Positions 43,192-52,633 of a stretch of 64,000 nucleotides of DNA are shown piece by piece. Positions within the stretch are counted from its first letter, which is position 1. Every line of letters begins with the position of its first letter. Origin of the DNA: an uncultured Pelagibacteraceae bacterium (GTDB lineage: Bacteria; Pseudomonadota; Alphaproteobacteria; Pelagibacterales; Pelagibacteraceae); the NCBI GenBank assembly GCA_902593845.1, contig CACJJV010000003.1, positions 1 through 64,000 on the forward strand. Reading direction: 5' to 3'. The notes under the pieces were generated by a model. It searched no databases, was not told the DNA's origin, and was given only the letters and a program-made list of their open reading frames with translations. Position numbers and translations under genes: made by a program.

Positions 43192-44588
43192 TGATATCTG
43201 CAAATTTATCAGCAATTTTTTACTTAATTTCTGGAGTTCTTTTTATATTAGCATTAAGGGGATTGTCTTCACCTGAAACTTCAAGACAGGGTAATTTTTT
43301 TGGAATTTTAGGAATGATTATTGCAATAACAGTAACATTTTTATCCATAGGAAATTTTTCAACAGGTTTTATTTTTGTCTTCATATTTATTTTGTTAGGA
43401 GGGTCAATAGGAGCATTTATAGCCTACAGGATACCAATGACTGCAATGCCAGAACTAGTTGCTGGATTTCACAGTTTAGTTGGTTTAGCAGCAGTTTTTG
43501 TTGCAATTTCAGCTTTTCTAAATCCTGAAGCATTTAATCTTGGAACAAAAGGTAATATTAAACTTGGTAGTTTGATTGAAATGTCTATTGGAGCAGCAGT
43601 TGGTGCGATAACTTTTTCTGGATCTATAATAGCTTTTTTAAAACTTCAAGGAATCATGTCTGGATCCCCCATTGTATTTAAGGGCCAACATCCTTTGAAT
43701 GCAATGATACTCATTTCAATAGTTGTTTTAATTTACTTGCTGTGTGCATCTCAATCCTCAAATCTATTTTGGATATTATTAACAGTTTCATTTCTAATTG
43801 GATTTCTTTTAATTATTCCAATTGGAGGAGCAGATATGCCAGTTGTAATCTCAATGCTAAATTCTTATTCAGGATGGGCAGCCGCAGGAATCGGATTTAC
43901 ACTTGAGAATACTGCATTAATAATTACAGGAGCTCTTGTAGGTTCGTCCGGAGCAATATTATCCTACATAATGTGTAAGGGCATGAATCGTTCATTCTTT
44001 AATGTTATTTTAGGAGGATTCGGAGCAACAGATAGCGGTTCCGGCTCCGCAAATAAAGAACAAAGACCAGTCAAAAGTGGTAATGCTGATGACGCTGCAT
44101 TCTTAATGAAAAATGCCTCATCGGTTATAATCGTTCCTGGTTATGGAATGGCAGTTGCACAAGCTCAACATGCCTTAAGAGAAATGGTGGATACATTGAA
44201 AAAAAATGACATAAAAGTTTCTTATGCAATTCATCCAGTAGCGGGGAGAATGCCAGGACATATGAATGTTCTATTAGCTGAAGCAAACGTTCCATATGAT
44301 GAAGTTTTTGAATTAGAAGAAATAAATAATGACTTTGCTAATGCAGATGTAGCTTTTGTAATTGGTGCAAATGATGTTACAAACCCAGTTGCCAAAACAG
44401 ACCCACAAAGCCCAATTTATGGAATGCCAGTTTTGGACGTTGAGAAATGTAAATCAGTTTTATTTGTAAAAAGAAGTCTATCACCAGGATATGCAGGAAT
44501 TGATAATGACTTGTTCTACAAAGAAAATACTCTTATGTTATTTGCTGACGCGAAGAAAATGACTGAAGATATAACTAAAAATTTATAA
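43191..44588 (+). CDS. pntB: NAD(P) transhydrogenase subunit beta
   Basis: This 465-residue membrane protein has about nine N-terminal segments and a C-terminal NADP-binding domain. The latter shows IIVPGYGMAVAQAQHALREM, SYAIHPVAGRMPGHMNVLLAEA, VIGANDVTNPVAKTDPQSPI and FVKRSLSPGYAGIDN, all standard for PntB. It completes the proton-translocating transhydrogenase, which makes NADPH. It is one base overlapping the preceding gene. Length and motifs are normal. Confidence 0.96.
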   Translation: MISANLSAIFYLISGVLFILALRGLSSPETSRQGNFFGILGMIIAITVTFLSIGNFSTGFIFVFIFILLGGSIGAFIAYRIPMTAMPELVAGFHSLVGLAAVFVAISAFLNPEAFNLGTKGNIKLGSLIEMSIGAAVGAITFSGSIIAFLKLQGIMSGSPIVFKGQHPLNAMILISIVVLIYLLCASQSSNLFWILLTVSFLIGFLLIIPIGGADMPVVISMLNSYSGWAAAGIGFTLENTALIITGALVGSSGAILSYIMCKGMNRSFFNVILGGFGATDSGSGSANKEQRPVKSGNADDAAFLMKNASSVIIVPGYGMAVAQAQHALREMVDTLKKNDIKVSYAIHPVAGRMPGHMNVLLAEANVPYDEVFELEEINNDFANADVAFVIGANDVTNPVAKTDPQSPIYGMPVLDVEKCKSVLFVKRSLSPGYAGIDNDLFYKENTLMLFADAKKMTEDITKNL

Positions 44589-44598
44589 CAAATTTTTG

Positions 44599-45294
44599 AT
44601 GAGCACAAAAATATTTTGTGATATTGCAGAGATAAAACAAATTAAGAAGTTTGCTAAAAAAAAAATTGTTAAAGGCTTTACAACGAACCCTAGTCTAATG
44701 AGGTTAGCTGGAGCTAAAGATTATCAAAAATATTCAAAAGAAATACTTAAAGTTTGTAAAAAACCTTTTTCATTTGAAGTTTTTGGTGATGATTATAATT
44801 CTATGAAAAGACAAGCATTGATTATCAATTCATGGGGAAAAAATGTTTATGTGAAAATACCAGTTATTAACTCAAAAGGCATTTTTATGGGTAGAATTAT
44901 TAAGGAGTTAAATAGAAGAAATATTAAATTAAATATCACTGCTGTATATAACTCAAATCAAACAAAAAAAATTTTAAAATGTTTAAATAAAAAATCTAAA
45001 GTGATAATTTCAATTTTTGCAGGAAGAGCAGCAGATGTAGGAAAAGACCCTATACCAGAATTTAAAAAAAGTATTTCAATGTCTAAAAACTATAAAAATG
45101 TTGAAATTTTGTGGGCCAGTGTTAGAGAGCCTTATAATTATTTACAAGCAAATCAATTAGGCTGTCATATTATTACTGTTCCACCGAAAATAATTGAAAA
45201 AATTGAAAAATTTGGAAAAACGTTCTCTCAACTTTCAACTGAGACCGTAAAGGGTTTTCTTAAAGATAGTAAAAAATCAAAATTTAAACTTTAA
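44599..45294 (+). CDS. transaldolase/fructose-6-phosphate aldolase family protein
   Basis: An in-frame TTG at 44596 precedes the ATG at 44599, which is preferred. The 231-residue TIM barrel has FCDIAEIKQIKKF, GFTTNPSLMR, the Schiff-base lysine in NVYVKIPVIN and KLNITAVYN. FAGRAADVGKDP, LWASVREPYN and CHIITVPPKII follow. The short length and motifs resemble the TalC/FSA-type transaldolase. It would act in the non-oxidative pentose phosphate pathway, in line with a transketolase further right. It follows pntB by ten bases and ends three bases before the convergent methyltransferase gene. Confidence 0.85.
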   Translation: MSTKIFCDIAEIKQIKKFAKKKIVKGFTTNPSLMRLAGAKDYQKYSKEILKVCKKPFSFEVFGDDYNSMKRQALIINSWGKNVYVKIPVINSKGIFMGRIIKELNRRNIKLNITAVYNSNQTKKILKCLNKKSKVIISIFAGRAADVGKDPIPEFKKSISMSKNYKNVEILWASVREPYNYLQANQLGCHIITVPPKIIEKIEKFGKTFSQLSTETVKGFLKDSKKSKFKL

Positions 45295-45297
45295 AAT

Positions 45298-45963
45298 TTA
45301 TTTTGTGATATGAACATTGTAAAATAAATTTAAATCAATAAGTTTTATTTTAAAAGGTAAATAAAACTCCTTAATTTTATTTTTATAATGAAATTTGATA
45401 AGTGATTTTAACGCAAAAATTGAATTTATGTGTTCAGTTGCATTCATGTAATCAAATTCCTCTTTTGTAATTTGATAATTCTTTTTGATTGAAAAGATTT
45501 TTAGATAAAGTCTACCTAATCTAAAAAGAAGACCAGGATCTGTTGGTAATGAGATAGATAAGACTCCACCTTGTTTGAGCTTATTCATCATTTCAAATAA
45601 AAATTTTTCTGGAAAAGGAATGTGTTCTAAACAATGCGATATAATAATTCTATCAAATGTCTCATTTGGATAAGGAATTATTTTTCCGTCATATTTAGAA
45701 ATTTTTATTTTTGAATTTCCAAAATCTTGACTTGCTGCATAATCAGAAGTTTCAATTATATGGTATTCATCAAAATTATGTTTAATATATTCTATGTGAG
45801 GTGCATCACCAGCACCAATCTCCAAAACTTTCGATATATTTTTTGGGAAATTATACTTTTCGAGATTTTTATGACAGATTTTCATGAAAAAACCCATTAG
45901 TCCCTCATAAGCATGGGTCTTATATCGTTTGTCTAGTTTTTTAAAATTTTCTTTTTTAAACAT
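45298..45963 (-). CDS. class I SAM-dependent methyltransferase (tandem copy A)
   Basis: This 221-residue protein has VLEIGAGDAPHIEYIKHNFD as SAM motif I, FDRIIISHCLEHIPFPEKF as motif IV and KLKQGGVLSISLPTDPGLLFRLGRLYLK. ITKEEFDYMNATEHINS is conserved with the upstream gene. The two share most of their motif blocks and must be paralogues. It overlaps that gene by one base. The substrate is unknown; proximity to asnB and glycan genes suggests modification of a surface molecule. Confidence 0.8.
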   Translation of the reverse strand: MFKKENFKKLDKRYKTHAYEGLMGFFMKICHKNLEKYNFPKNISKVLEIGAGDAPHIEYIKHNFDEYHIIETSDYAASQDFGNSKIKISKYDGKIIPYPNETFDRIIISHCLEHIPFPEKFLFEMMNKLKQGGVLSISLPTDPGLLFRLGRLYLKIFSIKKNYQITKEEFDYMNATEHINSIFALKSLIKFHYKNKIKEFYLPFKIKLIDLNLFYNVHITK

Positions 45964-46634
45964 TATTTTTTATATATTTGGTAAAAACTAAAAATATTGA
46001 ATTCAGCAGGTAAAAAATTAAAGGGATAGTAGTATTGTTTTAAATTATTAAAATGATAATTGATGATCGCTTGATTGTTATAATAAGAGTTAATGTGCTC
46101 TATTGCATTTATATAATCATATTCTTTCTCTGAAATTCTGTATTGCGAAAAAAATTTTTTTTTAAAAAAACGTAACATTCTGTACATTAAAGCAGGATCA
46201 GTTGGTAGAGCTATAGATATTATTCCATTTTTCTTTAACAATGTGAATAATTTTTTTAATAGGGACTCTGGTTTATAAATATGCTCTAGCGAGTGAGAAA
46301 GAATTATTCTATCAAATTTTAATTTTGTATTAAAATTATCATTTTTTGAAAATATTGTTTTTATATTAGGATAATTTTTTTTTAAAAATTTTATTGCAAA
46401 ATCGGAATTTTCTAAACAATAGTAGTCTTTAAATTTGTGATTGATATAATCTATGTGTGGATGAGCACCAGCTCCCACCTCCAGTACATTTTGATATTCT
46501 CTATCAGTGATATTTTTCTCCATAAGTTCATGGCTTTTTTTAAAAAGATATGAAGTGGCCCCACTGTAGCATTCATTATTATATTCTTTTTCTAATTTTT
46601 TTGTTAATTTTGGGTCAAATCTGCTTGAATACAT
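45963..46634 (-). CDS. class I SAM-dependent methyltransferase (tandem copy B)
   Basis: This 223-residue protein mirrors its downstream neighbour: VLEVGAGAHPHIDYINHKFK, FDRIILSHSLEHIYKPESL, LKKNGIISIALPTDPALMYRMLRFFKK and ISEKEYDYINAIEHINS. Both start with a similar Lys/Tyr-rich helix. The Cys of motif IV in copy A is Ser here. They probably arose by tandem duplication and act on related substrates or as a heterodimer. It starts 26 bases downstream of the asnB stop. Confidence 0.8.
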   Translation of the reverse strand: MYSSRFDPKLTKKLEKEYNNECYSGATSYLFKKSHELMEKNITDREYQNVLEVGAGAHPHIDYINHKFKDYYCLENSDFAIKFLKKNYPNIKTIFSKNDNFNTKLKFDRIILSHSLEHIYKPESLLKKLFTLLKKNGIISIALPTDPALMYRMLRFFKKKFFSQYRISEKEYDYINAIEHINSYYNNQAIINYHFNNLKQYYYPFNFLPAEFNIFSFYQIYKK

Positions 46635-46660
46635 AAAAGTTTTTATTTTTTTTTGTTAAT

Positions 46661-48478
46661 TTATACAAAATTTTTAATTATCTCACTACAATGAAAAAAA
46701 TTTCTAAATTCTTTTTTATTATTTAAATGATCATTTTTCATCTTTAAAAATTTAGAGTCAATCATTGGATCAATTGAATTAGAATTTGAGACCTTCAACC
46801 ATTTTTGAATTGGATAGGTAAAACCACCTTTTTTTTTATTAAAAAAGTTGAAATTAAATTTTTTTAACATTATTTTTTTTAGAATTGTCTTATTTTTTAT
46901 TAAATATGATTTATTAGATGGAATACTTAACATCATTTCTAATATTTTGGAGTTTAAAAATGGAGATCTAATTTCAAGGGAGTTCAGCATACCTGCTTTA
47001 TCTGCTCTTGCTGATATTAAGTCTGGTATATAAAAATTGACAAAATATAGATAACTTTTATCTTTATAATCAACATTTGAATTGTTATTTTCAAATTCTT
47101 CGATTTCATTCAAAATTTCCTCAAATTTTAATTTCTCATCAAATAACTCCTCATAATCTTGCATTGATAAAGTTGATAAAAAAAAGGTATTCTGAAACTT
47201 TTCATTTACTTCCATACCTTGACAAAATCTTCTTAATTTAAAATCTAAACTTAAATTATTTTTTGAAATAGGAATAAAATTAAAGATGTTTTTGGTTTTT
47301 GATATTAGTCTATTTAATTTTAATAAATTTATATATCTAAATATACTTATATAATTAAAATTTTCATAACCTCCAAAAATTTCGTCGGCCCCATCACCTG
47401 ATAAAACTGATTTTACATGAGTAGAAGTTAATTGCGATAAAAAATACATGGGTACGAAAGTTGGAGCACCAACAGGCTCATCAAGTAATTTTATGACTTT
47501 ATCAAATTCGTATTGAAATTTATTCTCATCTAATTTTGTTTGGTAAAGTTTCATATTTAATGAGTTGCTCATTTTTTTTGCCTGATCAATCTCATTGAAT
47601 GATTTTTCATCAACAGATATTGAGTAAGACTCAAGATTTTTGTTATGGTTTAGGGCGTACAAGCTTATTAAGCTACTATCTAAGCCTCCACTCAAAAATA
47701 CACCTATTTTGCTATCTGAGAGCAAACGAGATTTAACACTTTCCATGATTAAGGAGTCTAATTCTTCTACAAAGTCATTTTCTTTGTATTTAAAATTTTT
47801 TTCTATCCTTGGTCTGTAATATATATTTTTTGTTATTTTTTTAGATAATAAATCTATTTTTACACATTCTGAATGTTTTACTTTATATATCTTTTTATAA
47901 ATTGTTGTTGGTGCAGGTATAAATGAGTAAATAAAATATTTTTTAACGCCAGTTTTATTTATTTGAAGATTTAGATTTTTGAATTCTTTGTATATTTTAA
48001 GCTCAGATCCAATAATGATTTTTTTTTCATCAACAAAATAGAATACTGGTTTTTCTCCAAATTTATCTCTGCTAATTATTATTTTATTTTTTTTAAGATC
48101 AATAATTACAATTGCAAATTGTCCATCAATTTTTTTAAATAAATCTTCACCCCAAGTAATGTATCCTTTAAGAACAACTTCTGTATCTGAACTTAAACTT
48201 TTAAAATTTACATTTTGTTCAATAAGTTTTTTTCTTAAATCAAATTGATTGTAAATCTCACCATTGTAAGCAACAATAATTTCTTTATCATCTGACAAAA
48301 GAGGTTGTCTTCCATATTCTGGATCCATAATAGACAGTCTATTATGACCTACAAAAATTTTTTTATTTTTATCAATATGATAGTTTGTTTCATCAGGTCC
48401 TCTATATTTAATTATCTCAGTAGCTTTTTTAAGGTGGCTTTCATCTACATCTCCTAAAGAAACAACAAATCCACACAT
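46661..48478 (-). CDS. asnB: asparagine synthetase (glutamine-hydrolysing)
   Basis: This 605-residue protein begins MCGFVVSLGD, so Cys2 can act as the N-terminal glutaminase nucleophile. YRGPDETNYH, HNRLSIMDPE, YNGEIYNQ and SSDTEVVLKGY define the glutaminase domain. The synthetase domain has IGVFLSGGLDSSLIS with the PP-loop, VLSGDGADEIFGGYEN and ADKAGMLNSLEIRSPFLN. Size fits AsnB-like proteins. Homologues in glycan clusters sometimes amidate sugar acids instead of aspartate, and the methyltransferase and PhyH neighbours make that a real alternative. It is divergent from the PhyH gene. Confidence 0.88.
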   Translation of the reverse strand: MCGFVVSLGDVDESHLKKATEIIKYRGPDETNYHIDKNKKIFVGHNRLSIMDPEYGRQPLLSDDKEIIVAYNGEIYNQFDLRKKLIEQNVNFKSLSSDTEVVLKGYITWGEDLFKKIDGQFAIVIIDLKKNKIIISRDKFGEKPVFYFVDEKKIIIGSELKIYKEFKNLNLQINKTGVKKYFIYSFIPAPTTIYKKIYKVKHSECVKIDLLSKKITKNIYYRPRIEKNFKYKENDFVEELDSLIMESVKSRLLSDSKIGVFLSGGLDSSLISLYALNHNKNLESYSISVDEKSFNEIDQAKKMSNSLNMKLYQTKLDENKFQYEFDKVIKLLDEPVGAPTFVPMYFLSQLTSTHVKSVLSGDGADEIFGGYENFNYISIFRYINLLKLNRLISKTKNIFNFIPISKNNLSLDFKLRRFCQGMEVNEKFQNTFFLSTLSMQDYEELFDEKLKFEEILNEIEEFENNNSNVDYKDKSYLYFVNFYIPDLISARADKAGMLNSLEIRSPFLNSKILEMMLSIPSNKSYLIKNKTILKKIMLKKFNFNFFNKKKGGFTYPIQKWLKVSNSNSIDPMIDSKFLKMKNDHLNNKKEFRNFFHCSEIIKNFV

Positions 48479-48539
48479 ATTTATATACTTTATAATAATT
48501 TTATTTAAAATTTTGATTTATACTATTATAATTTTTTTT

Positions 48540-49421
48540 ATGAATAACCAAGATATAAATGTTAAATTAAATGAGGGAGGATATCTTTTTCCAATAAAAG
48601 TTTTAGAACCAAAAGAAGCTTTAGATTTAGGCCGTTATTATAATCAAACTAAAAATAAGATTATGAAAAGAAATTTAATTCTTGAACATAAATTTAAATC
48701 ACACCTAATATTTAAAAGAATAAATGATCTTATTAGAAATAAAAAAATGCTAGATATTGCAGAGAGCATTATTGGGCCGAATATACTTTGTTGGAATTCT
48801 ATTATTTTTTATAAAAAAAAAAATAGTAAAACATTTGTAGGTTGGCATGAAGATAAAACTTATTGGAATTTAGACAATGATAAAGTTTTAACTTTTTCTA
48901 TTGCTTTGAGTAATTCAACTACCAAAAACGGTTGCCTGAAATTTTTAAAGAAAAAGAGAAAAGTACGCTATGAGATATTAAAAACAAATTATAACATGTT
49001 AGCAAGAGGTCAGAACGCAATTCTTAATAATGACGATGAGTTTGAAGAAATTGAACTTAATCCAGGAGAATCTTGTATTTTTAGACAAGATGCTGTTCAT
49101 GGGTCAGGTGAAAACAATTCGGATGAAGATAGGTTTTTACTTGCAATAAGATATATAGCTACTGATAACAAAACTAGAAAAAATCATACTTCTGCTACTT
49201 TAGTAAGAGGCACCGATGAATATAATTTTTATGACCATGAGCCCGCTCCATTAGAGGATTTTGATAAAAAAAGTATGAAATATCATCAAAAATTGATGTC
49301 AAAACAAACACAGGTATTCGCAGAGTATAAATTAAAAAAGTTTAGATTAAATTTTTTATCCTTTTTAGTCAAAATTCCATTAGTGAGATATATATATTAT
49401 TGCTTGGCAAAAAAAATATAA
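48540..49421 (+). CDS. phytanoyl-CoA dioxygenase (PhyH) family protein
   Basis: A frame starting at a TTG at 48513 is possible, but the ATG at 48540 (MNNQDINVKLNEGG) is preferred, giving 293 residues. The Fe(II)/2-oxoglutarate site is visible as His-x-Asp/Glu in FVGWHEDKTYWN and the distal His in FRQDAVHGSGENNS, with RFLLAIRYIA supplying the 2-oxoglutarate Arg. It would hydroxylate an unidentified substrate, perhaps a lipid or sugar of the surface. It shares a 61-base divergent promoter region with asnB. The C-terminal basic, hydrophobic end may touch the membrane. Confidence 0.82.
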   Translation: MNNQDINVKLNEGGYLFPIKVLEPKEALDLGRYYNQTKNKIMKRNLILEHKFKSHLIFKRINDLIRNKKMLDIAESIIGPNILCWNSIIFYKKKNSKTFVGWHEDKTYWNLDNDKVLTFSIALSNSTTKNGCLKFLKKKRKVRYEILKTNYNMLARGQNAILNNDDEFEEIELNPGESCIFRQDAVHGSGENNSDEDRFLLAIRYIATDNKTRKNHTSATLVRGTDEYNFYDHEPAPLEDFDKKSMKYHQKLMSKQTQVFAEYKLKKFRLNFLSFLVKIPLVRYIYYCLAKKI

Positions 49422-49432
49422 TATTAAAATTA

Positions 49433-51538
49433 ATGCTCAAAGTAAGGACGGAAACTTTATTTATTCACTTAATTTATATATTTATATCAATAATAATTTC
49501 AATTTATCTAATAGGTTTTAATAATTTAAATCCATTCAATTTAGATTGGCTATTAACAAATGATCAAGTTGGTGAATTAATTGGTTGGCTAGACTATAAA
49601 AATTCAAAATTTTCTTTCCCCCTCGGAAATTTTGAAAAACCTGGTTTAGGGTTAAGTTCAATTATTTTTCATGGAACTATTCCTTTGTTTGCCATTTTTT
49701 TTAAAACTTTTTTTTCACACATCGAAAATTTTCAGTATTTTAGTTTATGGATATTTATTTGTATCTATTTACAGGGTTTTTTGTCTTTTTTAATATTAAA
49801 AAAATTTATCAATGAGGATGTAATATGTTTAATAGGGAGTATTTTTTTCGTTATAAGTCCAATTTTTGTTTACAGAATAGGAATTCATCTTTCTTTAGCT
49901 GCACATTGGTTAATATTGATATATTTTTTAAATCATTTAACAAAAAATAGAAATTATCATTTATATAATATATTAATAATTACTATTTCCTCTGGTATTC
50001 ATTTTTATTTTACGGCTATTTTACTAATAATTAATACAATCTATTATTTTTTTAATTATAAAAAAATTTTCTTTATAAAATTTTTTCTTTTAAATTTGAT
50101 TATTTTAAGTTCATTTATGTATTTGCTAGGATATTTTGTTTTACCTCCACAAGATGTAATTGGTTTTGGATATGGTCAATATAAAATGAATTTGCTATCT
50201 ATTATTGATCCAGGAGTTACGTCAATGGGAGACAAAATTAACTGGTCAATTCTTTTACCTGATATTCACAGTAATTATGGTGAACATGAGGGTTTTAATT
50301 ATCTTGGCGTAGGAGTAATTCTAACTTTTTTGATCTCATTAATTATTTTTTCAGATACTTTTACAAAATATAAATGTAAAGAAAATTATGTAATCTTACT
50401 CATCGGAATAATTCTATTTTTTTTGGCAATTTCAAATAATATTCATTTTGGAAAATTTGAAATTTTTTCATTCACTTTAAACAAATTTATCTATGGCTTT
50501 TTTGGAATGATAAGAGCAAGTGGTAGATTATTTTGGCCAATTTATTATTTTATCATTATTTTTTCTTTAATTTTTATATACAAAAAATATAAAGCAAAAA
50601 GTATTTTCATAATAAGTATCTTATTAACAATTCAAATTATAGATTTGTCATTAGGTTTCAAATATTATGAATTTGGAAAAATTTTTACAAAAGATAGAAA
50701 AATTTTAAAAGATGATATTTGGAATGAGATTGATCAAGAGTTTAAAGTTATAAGCCAAACTTTTGTTAAAAATCAAAGCAATGACTTTTATAATATTACT
50801 CATTATTTAGTAAAATCAAAAATCATGTCAGAGATTTTTTATTCTGCAAGATATAATAGAAAAAATATGACTTCTTTAAGATATAAAAATTATACAGATT
50901 TATATAATGGAAAATTAAAGGATAAAATTTTTTTAGTAAGTTCTTTAAGTCATTTAAATCATTTAAAAAATTTATATTTAGATCAAAAAGATATAAAATT
51001 TGTTAATAGAGATAACATTTGGATGTTGTTTAAATCAAATCGTATTGAAATAAAAAAAGATGATTTAGAAAAACTTGAGAAAATCAAAAACAAAAAAATT
51101 TTTTTAAAAAAAAAAATTGAAATGAAATATCCAATAAATTCAAGTGAAATCTCTTTTTTAGGTATGGGATGGGAAAAATACAACAATGAAAATGAGCCTT
51201 GGACAGATGGACCAAACTCATCATTAATTATTGAATTGCCAGATCTAGATTTAGAAAAAGATTATTTTCTTGAAATGGAATTAGAAAATAAAAAAAATAT
51301 TAAAGGAGAAAAAATTACTTTAGAAGTATTTTCATTAAATTTAGACAAAGTTTATAAATTTGATTTTGAAAATACTAACCAGACAATAAGGTTAAAATTA
51401 AAAAACAAAGAAAATGTTAATAAAATACTTCTTATAGATTTAAAATTGAAAGGGATGTTATCCGAATTTGATCAAATGATTTCACCAGACGAAAGGAAAA
51501 TAGGTTTAAAATTAAAGAGTATAGAGTTAGTTAACTAA
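49433..51538 (+). CDS. DUF6311-like membrane protein with C-terminal soluble domain
   Basis: The start is set at the ATG at 49433, 11 bases after the previous stop, because the longer frame begins inside that gene. The product has about 701 residues. About eleven membrane segments fill the first 400 residues, including WLLTNDQVGELIGWLDYKN, FPLGNFEKPGLGLSSIIFHG and FISGIHFYF-like stretches typical of DUF6311. A soluble C-terminal part contains ISFLGMGWEKYNNENEPWTD, which looks like a small beta domain. Such proteins are probably GT-C glycosyltransferases acting in the periplasm. The substrate is unknown. Confidence 0.6.
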   Translation: MLKVRTETLFIHLIYIFISIIISIYLIGFNNLNPFNLDWLLTNDQVGELIGWLDYKNSKFSFPLGNFEKPGLGLSSIIFHGTIPLFAIFFKTFFSHIENFQYFSLWIFICIYLQGFLSFLILKKFINEDVICLIGSIFFVISPIFVYRIGIHLSLAAHWLILIYFLNHLTKNRNYHLYNILIITISSGIHFYFTAILLIINTIYYFFNYKKIFFIKFFLLNLIILSSFMYLLGYFVLPPQDVIGFGYGQYKMNLLSIIDPGVTSMGDKINWSILLPDIHSNYGEHEGFNYLGVGVILTFLISLIIFSDTFTKYKCKENYVILLIGIILFFLAISNNIHFGKFEIFSFTLNKFIYGFFGMIRASGRLFWPIYYFIIIFSLIFIYKKYKAKSIFIISILLTIQIIDLSLGFKYYEFGKIFTKDRKILKDDIWNEIDQEFKVISQTFVKNQSNDFYNITHYLVKSKIMSEIFYSARYNRKNMTSLRYKNYTDLYNGKLKDKIFLVSSLSHLNHLKNLYLDQKDIKFVNRDNIWMLFKSNRIEIKKDDLEKLEKIKNKKIFLKKKIEMKYPINSSEISFLGMGWEKYNNENEPWTDGPNSSLIIELPDLDLEKDYFLEMELENKKNIKGEKITLEVFSLNLDKVYKFDFENTNQTIRLKLKNKENVNKILLIDLKLKGMLSEFDQMISPDERKIGLKLKSIELVN

Positions 51539-51542
51539 ATTA

Positions 51543-52262
51543 CTATCTTAGTAGTTTAGTAATTCTATAATATTGTCTAGAAAATCTGAAAGTAAAAGCA
51601 TCTAGCATGAAAAATAACATCATTTTTAAACTTACCATCCTTTTATTATCACTAACATTAACAGGAATGGATAAATAGTCTACTTCATATAATTTTGTTA
51701 AAATAAAAAACTCAGCGTCATGAAACAGATTTCTATCTGATAAAAATTTTGTAATTTTAATTTTTTTTTTATTAAAAAATTTAATGCATTGTGTGTCTTG
51801 ATCAATTTTATTACCAAATAGAATTTGAAGATAAAACGAGCATATTATTGAAATAATTTTCCTGACTCCTGGTCTTTTGATTTTAGAGTTCAAATGAGTC
51901 TTAGGTCCATATATTAAATCAAAATCAGAGTTTTTAATTATTCTATAAGCTTTGGTATAAAAATTTAAATCCCAAGCATTGTCAATTGCACATATGGCGT
52001 TCAAATCATATTTTGATTTTTTTATACCCAATTTAATAGCAGATCCTCTAGATGCTTTTTTAATTTGGAAGACTTTTAGATATTTATTTCTTTGATAAAG
52101 TTTTTTTAGTATTTCATTGGTTCCATCAGTAGATCCGTTTGAGATAATTAAAATTTCAAATTTTTTTACTTTTTTTGATTTGATCCAATCGAAAAAGTAA
52201 TTGATGTTATGTAATCTTTTTTCTTCATTATAGATTGGAAATATAAAAGAAATTTTATTCAT
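51543..52262 (-). CDS. family 2 glycosyltransferase
   Basis: This 239-residue protein has SFIFPIYNEEKRLHNINYFF, ILIISNGSTDGTNEIL, KASRGSAIKLGIKKSKYDL and IYGPKTHLNSKIKRPGVRKI. The QILFGNKIDQDTQCIKFF segment is typical of DPM1/DpgS-like transferases. The usual Asp-Ala-Asp is replaced by Ala-Ile-Asp (CAIDNAWDLN), so the metal site is atypical. It may build a polyprenyl-phosphate sugar for the DUF6311-like neighbour, with which it converges. It is the last accessory gene before the tRNA. Confidence 0.8.
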   Translation of the reverse strand: MNKISFIFPIYNEEKRLHNINYFFDWIKSKKVKKFEILIISNGSTDGTNEILKKLYQRNKYLKVFQIKKASRGSAIKLGIKKSKYDLNAICAIDNAWDLNFYTKAYRIIKNSDFDLIYGPKTHLNSKIKRPGVRKIISIICSFYLQILFGNKIDQDTQCIKFFNKKKIKITKFLSDRNLFHDAEFFILTKLYEVDYLSIPVNVSDNKRMVSLKMMLFFMLDAFTFRFSRQYYRITKLLR

Positions 52263-52286
52263 TCATAAATTAAATTTTATCAAATT

Positions 52287-52363
<77 letters not shown>

Positions 52364-52369
52364 ATATCA

Positions 52370-52576
52370 TTAAATTCTGTTTTTAAGTTTATTTAATTTT
52401 TTAACTCTTTTAATATTCTCTTGAAGTATTCTCTTTTTTTTTTCTGATGGCTTTTCGTAAGTATTTTTAAGTTTTATTATTTTAAAAAAACCATCACGTT
52501 GAAGTTTTCTTTTTAAAACTCTAAGTGCTTGTTCGACATTATTATCTTTAACTTCTATTTTAATAACTACCTCCAA
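52370..52576 (-). CDS. rpsU: 30S ribosomal protein S21
   Basis: This 68-residue basic protein has VKDNNVEQALRVLKRKLQRDGFFKIIK and ends in RVKKLNKLKNRI, typical of S21 in alphaproteobacteria. It is part of the platform of the small subunit and takes part in initiation. The downstream neighbour on the same strand is the initiator tRNA, also concerned with initiation; they may be co-transcribed. Confidence 0.93.
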   Translation of the reverse strand: MEVVIKIEVKDNNVEQALRVLKRKLQRDGFFKIIKLKNTYEKPSEKKKRILQENIKRVKKLNKLKNRI

Positions 52577-52633
52577 AAAAACGGTTAATTAACATTTTTA
52601 AAATTTTATGTCTATAAGTTTTATTAAATAAAC

